A stretch of DNA of 58,011 bases from CAZKUN01 sp964555935. Lineage in GTDB: Bacteria > Armatimonadota > Zipacnadia > Zipacnadales > VGFC01. The stretch lies in contig CAZKUN010000021.1 of NCBI GenBank assembly GCA_964555935.1, positions 1 through 58,011 of the forward strand, read 5' to 3'. The notes under the pieces were generated by a model. It had not been told where the DNA came from. It worked only from the letters and a program-made list of their open reading frames with translations, and did no database searches. The first letter of the stretch is position 1, and every line of letters begins with the position of its first letter. The position numbers and the translations under genes were made by a program. Shown in pieces: positions 35,853 through 43,382 of this stretch.

Positions 35853-36985
35853 TCACGATCACCAGCGATTTCGAGTGCGGGAACGCCAAGAACGTCACCC
35901 AGACCGGAGACAACCGACACCGGCTGGAGGTCGTTGGCGACAAGCCTGTCTACTGCTACTACTTCTGCTTCGACGTGAGGAACGACGGCGAGGCGACTAC
36001 TGCCGTCATCGAGGTCTGGCACGATCCCGTGATCGACGACGTGCCGGGATTCATCTCGCACTTTCCGAGCACGATCTGGATCCAGCTCGAGGGCGCGGGG
36101 CGCTACCAGCCGCTCGTCTTCGGCGAGTGCGAGACGCATGACGATCACTTGGTGATCCACCTGCCCCTCGCGGCCGGGCAGACGGTCCGCGTCACGGATG
36201 TCTGGCCATCCACCTACACCGACACGTGCGACTTCCTACGGGGCCTCGCGGAGGAGCGCTCGGATCGCTGCAAGTTGTTCACTCTCGGCCAATCCGTCCA
36301 GGGCCGCGATATCCTCGGCGTGCGCTGTGGCACTCCCGGGAAGCCTCGGGTGCTCGGCGTCGCCGGGCAACACCCCATCGAGTTCCCCGGGATCTGGGGG
36401 ATGCGGGGAATCGCCGACTTCATGACGTCGCTCGTCCCCGACGCGCGCGCTCTGCGTGAGGAGCTGCTGGTTGAGATCATCCCGATGGTCTGCCCCGACG
36501 GGACGGTCATGGGGCGCAATGGGTTCAACGCCGAGGACCTTGACATGTACCAGAGCTTCGGCGACACGCCCGACGCGCCCGAGCCGGAGGCCCACGAGAG
36601 CCGCTTGCTGTGGGACAAAGCCGTCGCCGACCGGCCCGACCTGTGGATGAACATCCACTGTTATCTCGGCTGGCGTGGGAACAGCGAGCACCCGTACGAT
36701 GGCTGGTACGAGGTGGCGGATCCGGTGTTCTCTGACCCGAAGCAGGCGAGGCTGTATCAGGCGTTCTGCGATACCATGCGACTGCAGACCACCGGCCCAT
36801 CGACGCACATCACGGCCGCCACTCACTCGCCGAACACGACCGAGTATCAGCTTGCCAAGCGCTTCGGGATTCCTCACGTGTTCTACGAGATCAATGGTGG
36901 GACGGCCGGTCCGTACGGCGCGGGTAAGCGGGCGCTCGAGGTGTTCCAACGGGCGACGACGACGCTGCTGAGCCCGCCCGCCTAG
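35849..36985 (+). CDS. M14-family zinc carboxypeptidase-like protein
   Basis: 378 residues. Residues 1-120 form a beta-sandwich like that of the cytosolic carboxypeptidase branch. The M14 peptidase domain follows: zinc ligands His175 and Glu178 (GQHPIEFPG) and His270 (MNIHCYLG), the substrate-loop pattern CPDGTVMGRNGFNAEDLDM, and catalytic Glu347 (FYEINGG). There is no signal peptide, so it is cytosolic. It is translationally coupled (ATGA) to the exported lyase gene upstream, an unusual pairing that hints at a glycopeptide or amide-linked sugar substrate (inference). It may act as an amidase or deacylase rather than a peptidase. It ends 17 nt from a convergent gene. Confidence 0.85.
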   Translation: MITITSDFECGNAKNVTQTGDNRHRLEVVGDKPVYCYYFCFDVRNDGEATTAVIEVWHDPVIDDVPGFISHFPSTIWIQLEGAGRYQPLVFGECETHDDHLVIHLPLAAGQTVRVTDVWPSTYTDTCDFLRGLAEERSDRCKLFTLGQSVQGRDILGVRCGTPGKPRVLGVAGQHPIEFPGIWGMRGIADFMTSLVPDARALREELLVEIIPMVCPDGTVMGRNGFNAEDLDMYQSFGDTPDAPEPEAHESRLLWDKAVADRPDLWMNIHCYLGWRGNSEHPYDGWYEVADPVFSDPKQARLYQAFCDTMRLQTTGPSTHITAATHSPNTTEYQLAKRFGIPHVFYEINGGTAGPYGAGKRALEVFQRATTTLLSPPA

Positions 36986-37002
36986 TCGCCCGCCGGCCTC
37001 AA

Positions 37003-40000
37003 CTAGGTCGCCCCGTTGGCGCGCTCCTCACCTGGCTTGACGTTGGTCAGAATCAGCCCCGGCGCGGAGATGTCGACGTCTGTCGACGTCACGAGCGTCC
37101 ACAGATCCGCGCTCACCTTTCGTAGCGAGACGATCGTCGGCACTGATACCGTGTCGCCAACTCCGTAATCGTAGACCGCGAAGCCCTTCGAGCCGTCGCC
37201 GTTGGTATCGCCGAACTCCTGCCCCAGCGTCTCCTCGGCTACTTCGCCGTGAGTTTGCGGGTCGATCCAGACGGTGTTTCGCCCCGTGACGCCGCTTACG
37301 CGATACGCCGATGACGCGTCCTCATTGGCCAGCGTCTTTCCGTGACAGTAGCGCAAGCCCGCGAGCTGCAGCGTGACTCCGCTCGTGATCGCGTTCGCCT
37401 TGATGGCGGTCACGGGCCCTTCGCAGATCCGCGGGTCAAGCTCGAGGGTCAGCACGCACGCATCCCCTTGGTTCTCAGCCGCGACGATCAGATGCGTGCA
37501 GTCGCTGAACTCGTTGCTGATGCGGATGTATAGCCCTGCGAGCGCATTCGGGTACGGCGCCGCCGGCTGGACAGTGACCTTCCGATTTGGATAGTCCGTC
37601 GCGGTGATTTGCCCTTGCCATTCCGCCGCTTCCGCCTCGATTCCGATGTCGCCGACTTTGAGCAGGCGTCCGCCGACGAGGCACGCGCCGGTCAACTCGC
37701 CATCCGTCTCCGACCACACGGCAAACGTCGCATCAGTCGTCACGCCCCCAGCAGAGCACTCGCCCGCGTCCCGCGAGACGATGACCGTGTCTTGGCGGTC
37801 TCCAATCGCGACCTTCACCGCGACCGGCGCGTACGCGCCGCCGGGCTCGGCATCGACCGCCAGCGATTCGACCGCGTCGATGAATCGCTCGCCCTCATGC
37901 ACCTCGATGACGTCCGCGAACTGGCTCGCGTGGGGTGCTGTGCCCGTCGTGTGGCCGATGGCCCACTGCAGTTCGTACGGCTTGCCCCCGCCGGGAGGCT
38001 TGCCCTTGGCGAGGTTCACGTCAGCCGGTCCCGTCGAGAGCGAGGTCATTCTCAGGTGCACGTCTGGTTGGCCCTCCAACGGCCAATCGAGCGACCACTG
38101 CCCGGCCCCGTCGGCTCGCGCGACGTCGTAGAGATATGGGAACGCGCTGAGCTGAGGGTTCGCCTTGGTCCACTCGACGCCGTCACCGTAGGCGATGCCC
38201 GCACCGGCGAGCGTTCCAGTGCCTTGCGCCTGCAGATCAAGTCCCTCCACCGTGGATTCGCCCTCGGTTCGGGGACCATGGAAGCTCCAATAGTGATCCG
38301 TCCCGCCTGACAGGCGAAGCACGTCGACCGCATACGAGTCGGTGTCGCTCACGTCGATCAGGGCGATCGTGCGCTCCATCCCCACATCCGGCAGCATCTC
38401 ATAGACCTCCGGCGCCGCGACGTCGACATGCGCCGGAGCGTGCGCCGTCGTGACTTGCGCCCAGGCCCCGTCCGCGAACAGCTTGCAGTGTCCGCGACTC
38501 CGGTAGCTCGCCGCGCCGACAATCCGCCCGCAGTAGTGCGCCGCCCAGTTGCCCTCCCACTGGCCGCGGAACGTCCATGAGTGCGGGTAGCCGAGTTCGG
38601 GGAGGATCTTGCGCATCTTCCCCTCCCAGCCAATCGTGAGCATGTCGTCGTGGGCATGGCCCCGGTGCCGTCCGTAGCGGACCCAAAGCGCCCGCCGATC
38701 GTCGCCCTGGCCCGAGCGGAGAATCGCGTGGCCGTAGCCGTCGAGCACGTTGCTCGGCAGATGGATGTCAGAGCCGCGCTCCGCGACGATCCTCTCGATC
38801 TCCTCGCGCTGGTCTGGGTCGGTAACTTCGGCTATGGGCGCGCCCGCGGCCTGATCGTACATCGCCATCGCGTAGCGAGGGTCGCCGGTAAGCGCGTGCG
38901 GCCCCACGAACCACATGGGCGAAACGTCGGTAGTTTGGTAACGACCTCTAGGCGCCGTTGTGACGACGTCACCCGCGTCGCCCGTTTGCCCGTTGGTGCG
39001 GCCGATGAGATTGAAGTTGATGCAGAAGTCGAAGAGATTCTTGTACTTGGGGTCATCCGTCAGCGCTGGCACTCGGTCGGGGCCATACGTCTCGGGGTTC
39101 ATCGCGCGGATCTTCTCAGCGACTCTCGCGATCTCCTCGAGGTTGTACACGTGCCCGGCGTTGTACCCCTGCGACTCGAAGCCCGAGCCATCGATGAAGT
39201 AGTCGTTCGTCAGGAAATAGCGCATCATCCCGGGCCCGTTGATGACCCAATCGACCAACTCGGGGCTGCGTGGCGAGTTCAGGAACAAGGCGCTCTCGAT
39301 CGTGGCGCGCTGCCCCTGGGGGAGGTTGCCGATGAGGTTCTTGTCGAGACACGCCTGGGCGACCGTTCGGAAGTAGCCCACCTCGATGAACTCGCGGAAG
39401 TCTGCCATCGTCTCGATCTCGGGATGCCCGTTCTCCTGGACGAATGCCAGCAGCTCCGCGTCCTCCTCATCGAAGAACTCCCACATGTGCTCGAACGCCG
39501 CGGCATATTGCGTGAAGCGCGGGACCTCCCAGTTGTGCTCCACATACAGCCACGTGTTGTAGATTGGGACGTTCGTCTGCGGGATGATCCCGCCGCGCCA
39601 GACGGACGATCGCATCAGCGACTTGCGCTGGTTGATATTCACCGACAGGTTCAAGTATTGCTCCGCGGTGCGGAAAAGCATCAGCGCGGCTGAGTGGCCG
39701 ATCCGTCGGTCGCCGCTCATCGCGTATTGCTTGCTCAGACTCGTGACCAGGGGGACCCAGCGGTTCAGGTAGTGCCAGCACGTGTAGTAGCCGATGAACG
39801 CATACGGATTCTGTTCGCCCGGCTCGAAGTAGCCCCACCCGTCGTCCGGGAACTCGCCGCTGTGCATGTCGCCAGCAGCGAAGTCATTGCTCGGGAACCA
39901 TCGGTCGCACTCGGGGCAACCGACCTGCCAGGGGTGGTCCTCAAAGTCGAGCTTCCAGGGGTAGAAAGGCGATCTCCCCTCAAAGATCTTGCGCCCGCAG

Positions 40001-40596
40001 ACCGGGCATCCCTTCGGCTCGTGGTATTGCACGAAGACCACGCGGGGGATCGTCGTCTCGGGGAGCGAGTAGTACAGATCCTCGTCATTCGGCAGCTCAA
40101 CGGCGATCTTCTCGACCCCGTCGAGTCCCTGATCCCGCAGCGCGGTCAGTTCATCCTCGTCCAGGAACGTGATCCCGGCCTTCGGATCGTCTTGCCCGTC
40201 CATGGGGAAGAGCCGCGGCAGGTCCCACTTCTCGAACTTGCGCGGCTCTTGGACTTCCGCCCACGGGAGCACGTCGACCGGTAACTCAAGCGAGTGGTCG
40301 CCGGCAGCGAAGTCGATCGTGCCTCCGGTCAGAGGCGCCGTTGCCGTGAAGTAGAACTTCTGAGTCGTGTCTCCGGCCGTCCATGGCCAGCGATCGTGCA
40401 ACTCGATGCCGTCCGGCGCCGTCACGGCCAACTCGCCGCAATCGGCCGGCGTCTCGATGACGATCCGTGTCTGCTGCCCCACGAACCACGCGATAGGCTT
40501 CTGAATGCACCGCAGTTGCGCGTCATCCGCGGCCGCCTTACCCGCCGGCATGATGGCAAAACCGATAAGCAGCAGCGCCAACGCAACGCATCTCAT
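37003..40596 (-). CDS. Exported heparinase II/III-like polysaccharide lyase, paralogue with Cys4 zinc-knuckle
   Basis: 1197 residues with a signal peptide (MRCVALALLLIGFAIMPAGKAAA). An extra N-terminal beta domain (about 25-120) is absent from the paralogue at 11830. The Cys4 cluster is CPVC (197-200) and CPEC (227-230), with the same Trp-rich spacer and the following DRWFPSNDF. A helical toroid comes next, then the heparinase II/III-type beta domain with RHRGHAHDDMLTIGW (about 643-657). A long C-terminal beta-rich tail includes a Ca-loop-like DTNGDGSKG. The probable role is extracytoplasmic lyase on an acidic polysaccharide. GAGGAG lies 9 nt before the ATG. It is last in a minus-strand run after the sulfatase gene (17-nt gap), which suggests the polymer is sulfated (inference). 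Confidence 0.83.
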   Translation of the reverse strand: MRCVALALLLIGFAIMPAGKAAADDAQLRCIQKPIAWFVGQQTRIVIETPADCGELAVTAPDGIELHDRWPWTAGDTTQKFYFTATAPLTGGTIDFAAGDHSLELPVDVLPWAEVQEPRKFEKWDLPRLFPMDGQDDPKAGITFLDEDELTALRDQGLDGVEKIAVELPNDEDLYYSLPETTIPRVVFVQYHEPKGCPVCGRKIFEGRSPFYPWKLDFEDHPWQVGCPECDRWFPSNDFAAGDMHSGEFPDDGWGYFEPGEQNPYAFIGYYTCWHYLNRWVPLVTSLSKQYAMSGDRRIGHSAALMLFRTAEQYLNLSVNINQRKSLMRSSVWRGGIIPQTNVPIYNTWLYVEHNWEVPRFTQYAAAFEHMWEFFDEEDAELLAFVQENGHPEIETMADFREFIEVGYFRTVAQACLDKNLIGNLPQGQRATIESALFLNSPRSPELVDWVINGPGMMRYFLTNDYFIDGSGFESQGYNAGHVYNLEEIARVAEKIRAMNPETYGPDRVPALTDDPKYKNLFDFCINFNLIGRTNGQTGDAGDVVTTAPRGRYQTTDVSPMWFVGPHALTGDPRYAMAMYDQAAGAPIAEVTDPDQREEIERIVAERGSDIHLPSNVLDGYGHAILRSGQGDDRRALWVRYGRHRGHAHDDMLTIGWEGKMRKILPELGYPHSWTFRGQWEGNWAAHYCGRIVGAASYRSRGHCKLFADGAWAQVTTAHAPAHVDVAAPEVYEMLPDVGMERTIALIDVSDTDSYAVDVLRLSGGTDHYWSFHGPRTEGESTVEGLDLQAQGTGTLAGAGIAYGDGVEWTKANPQLSAFPYLYDVARADGAGQWSLDWPLEGQPDVHLRMTSLSTGPADVNLAKGKPPGGGKPYELQWAIGHTTGTAPHASQFADVIEVHEGERFIDAVESLAVDAEPGGAYAPVAVKVAIGDRQDTVIVSRDAGECSAGGVTTDATFAVWSETDGELTGACLVGGRLLKVGDIGIEAEAAEWQGQITATDYPNRKVTVQPAAPYPNALAGLYIRISNEFSDCTHLIVAAENQGDACVLTLELDPRICEGPVTAIKANAITSGVTLQLAGLRYCHGKTLANEDASSAYRVSGVTGRNTVWIDPQTHGEVAEETLGQEFGDTNGDGSKGFAVYDYGVGDTVSVPTIVSLRKVSADLWTLVTSTDVDISAPGLILTNVKPGEERANGAT

Positions 40597-40613
40597 TTCA
40601 GCGGTCTCCTCGG

Positions 40614-42067
40614 TTAACTCGGCTCAACGTAACCGTAGCCCTCGGGGCCCATCCAATGCTCTCCCGGCAGCGCCCTGGTCGGATCGCCCGGCGCCGCGCG
40701 CAGCACCTCCCGCGCCTCACGTTGCGCGTGACACTCCGCCTGCAGCCTCTCCGGATCCCAGTCCGCCAGCAGCTCGGCCGTCATGGCGCGCAGGATCTCC
40801 GCACACTCCGGATCATCGTAGCGGTCGCATCGCTCGCGAGGGTCCTCGGCCAGGTTGAAGAGTTCCGGACGCTCGCCGTGGTAGTAGTTGCACTTCCAAT
40901 CGCCCCGCCTCAGCATCCGCATCGGGCCCCGCGAAGGCCCAACTTCGGGCCAGATGTGGCTGTTGACCAGCATCTCCGAGACCGCCCGACGGTTCGGGTC
41001 GCCGGGTTCGCCGCGCAATTGCGCCGCGAAGCTCTGGCCCGTCGCGCCGGGGATCTTGGCTGCCCCCGCCACGTCCGCTAGCGTCGGCCCAATGTCTGTG
41101 AGGCTGACCGGGGATGCGGCTCTGATCCCCTCCGCCATGGTCCCCGGCATTGACGCGACCAACGGCACGCCCGCCGAGCCCTCATACAGCGACATCTTCC
41201 ACCACAGCCCGTGGTCTCCGGCCATCTCGCCGTGGTCGCTCGTGTAGACAACCAGCGTGTTCTCGCGCTGCCCGTTGGCCTCCAGCGTGTCGAGAACTTG
41301 CCCGACCAGCCGGTCGTCGAACTCGACCATGCCGTAGTAAGCTGCTCGCGTCCGGCGGATCTCGTGCTCGGTCGCGTCCGCGATGCGCGAGCGTTCCCTA
41401 AAGCGCTGGTGGTAGGGGTGCATGCGCTCGAAGTGCCCGTCCGGGTGCTCGGGGATCGTGACGGCCTCGCGGTACTTCTCGAAGAGATCGGGGGGGGGCA
41501 GACAAACGGACAGTGCGGCCCGACCAACCCAACCACCAGGCAGAACGGGCGCTCGTCTTCGCGGCCTCCCAGCCAGCCCGTGGCCTCTGCGACGCACTCC
41601 TCGTCATACAGCAGGTAGTGGTTCGTGCCCGGCCCGCTCAACTCGATGCAAGGGCGACTGAATCCGTTCGTATTGCCCAGCATCCCGACCGCGTGTCCGC
41701 TGATGTCCGGGAAGATCCGGCGCTGGAAGCCGTGGCGCTGATCTTGACCATTAAAGTGCATCCGGCCGCAGTGCACCGTCTCGTAGCCCGCTGCTCCAAG
41801 CGAGTGGGCGAACGTCGGGATGTCAGACGCCATGACAGACGCGTTGTCGTACATCCGGATCTCGGAGGGCTCCCGCCCGGCCATGAACGCCGCCCGCGCC
41901 GGCGCGCAGAGCGGAAACGGACAATAGGCGTGATCGAACACGACGCCCTCGGCGGCAAGCCGGTCGATGTTAGGCGTTGCGGCCACCGGATCGCCGTAGC
42001 ATCCGGCCGTGTCTCGACGGTGCTGGTCGGACATGATCACAACGATGTTCGGGCTGTCCGCTGGCAT
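40614..42067 (-). CDS. Type I (formylglycine) sulfatase, frameshifted at 41490-41498
   Basis: The N-terminal half reads from the ATG at 42067 (AAGGAG 11 nt upstream). It has the metal-site Asp in IMSDQHRRD and the sulfatase signature LCAPARAAFMAG with Cys54, which is converted to formylglycine; the fourth signature position is Ala rather than the more usual Ser. The C-terminal half (YTSDHGEMAGDHGLWWK, ELFNLAEDPRERCDR) lies in another frame ending at 40614. The switch falls in a run of nine C (G on the plus strand) at 41490-41498, where ten C would restore VCPPPDLFEKY. Complete length would be about 484 residues. There is no signal peptide, unlike the neighbouring lyases, so desulfation would be cytosolic. 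No maturation enzyme is in the window. An annotation without repair would show two overlapping ORFs. Confidence 0.85.
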
Positions 42068-42122
42068 GGCTGGGTTGTCTCCTTACCGAGATCGCCCGTT
42101 CTGGGCGTCAGCCCACGCGGTC

Positions 42123-43382
42123 TCACTCATTCCCGAGCGCATCGATGTCCATATTCCACCACGGCTGATCGATCACGTAGTCCTCGGTATCGAAGAGGAT
42201 CGTCTGCAGCGACAGCGCGCCGATCTTCCAGTCGCCGCTGAAGCGAAGCTGGGCTCTGCCATCTCGGAAGCGGAGATGGGCGCTCTCGAACCAATGCTGG
42301 CCGCGCTTGACAGTTACATCTTCAAACAGCGGGCCATCCGGCCCCGCGATCGTGAAGGGACCAATGTCGTCCTCCGCGTCGTGGGCGTTGACGGTCAGGA
42401 GGTAGTGGCCGGAGCGTTGCTCCAGCTCCAGCACACCCTCGCTCCCGCCATCCGCGGCCGTCGCGAAGTCTCGGTAGAGCAAGCCGCCGGTCTCTCGCTC
42501 GACGATGCGGATCTGCTCCGGGCTCGCCCATCGGTACGGCTTGTCGGCGGGGGTGTTGGCTTCGCACGACTCGTACTCGCCCGTCGCGTCCGCCTCTGAG
42601 AAGTTCAGCGCCAGGGCGGTCGGGAAGTTGAGCGTGTACGCGACGTTCGCCGTGCTGTGAAGGGACTCGTAGGTCTGCCCGCCGGGCCGGATGATGATCT
42701 TGCCCTTGAAGATCCCGCCATGCCTGCCGCCCGAACACAGCATCAGCCAATGGAACCGGTCGCCGTCGTGGTAGGGGTTGGTGGTGAAACTGTGCCCGTA
42801 GTTGGTCTCGCCCACCCACGCGCCGCCAGGATTGAAGTCCAGCGAGAACTCCTCCCCCGCGTGTTTGAGAATGAAGTACCGCACGCTCCGCGCCAGGTAC
42901 TTCTCCGGCTCCGAATTCTCGATGCTGAACGTCCCCGTCTCCTGACCGAGAGGCCCGCGCGGCGCGCCGGTCCACGCTTGATACTCCGTGCCATTGAGGT
43001 AGTCGCCGGGCGTGAGCATGTCGTACTGGAGATGACTGCCCCCCGTCCGGCCGAAGACCCTCATCTCGAAGGTGATGTGGACAGCCTCGGGCGTCACCAT
43101 CACCTCGCGGCGAAGCGTGTTGCGGTCCTTCGTGGCCACCAGAGTGGTGACATTATCCTCCCGGGTCAGTTGGCCATTGGGGATGTCAACAAACGCGGGC
43201 TCGCCGGATTTGAGACCCCGGAACGAGACGCACCGGTCGCCGCTGATGAACGTCTCGCCGTTGATGCGCACGGCCAGTTCCGGCGTGACGTCGACCGAGA
43301 ACGGGCCGGCATCGATGGTCTCGGCGGCAGCGGATGCGCCCGTCAGGAGGCCGGCAAGCAACACACCAAAGATGCGGGTCAT
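42123..43382 (-). CDS. Exported beta-rich protein, unknown function
   Basis: 419 residues with a clear signal peptide (MTRIFGVLLAGLLTGASAAA). The mature part is predicted mostly beta: about 300 residues resemble the supersandwich or galactose-mutarotase-like fold seen beside glycosidases (HITFEMRVFGRTGGSHLQYD, EFSLDFNPGGAWVGET, HDGDRFHWLMLCSGG). A smaller C-terminal beta-sandwich (about 310-419) ends DIDALGNE. I do not recognise a named family and see no catalytic motif. Its ATG overlaps the stop of the GH42-like gene by 4 nt (ATGA), so the two are translated together and probably act on the same substrate. Confidence 0.65.
   Translation of the reverse strand: MTRIFGVLLAGLLTGASAAAETIDAGPFSVDVTPELAVRINGETFISGDRCVSFRGLKSGEPAFVDIPNGQLTREDNVTTLVATKDRNTLRREVMVTPEAVHITFEMRVFGRTGGSHLQYDMLTPGDYLNGTEYQAWTGAPRGPLGQETGTFSIENSEPEKYLARSVRYFILKHAGEEFSLDFNPGGAWVGETNYGHSFTTNPYHDGDRFHWLMLCSGGRHGGIFKGKIIIRPGGQTYESLHSTANVAYTLNFPTALALNFSEADATGEYESCEANTPADKPYRWASPEQIRIVERETGGLLYRDFATAADGGSEGVLELEQRSGHYLLTVNAHDAEDDIGPFTIAGPDGPLFEDVTVKRGQHWFESAHLRFRDGRAQLRFSGDWKIGALSLQTILFDTEDYVIDQPWWNMDIDALGNE

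Noticed and set aside
37068..37089. Direct repeat of GTCGACGTC
   Set aside because: It lies in coding sequence for a Thr-Asp-Val-Asp stretch and consists of only two short copies, so no mobile or regulatory meaning is needed.
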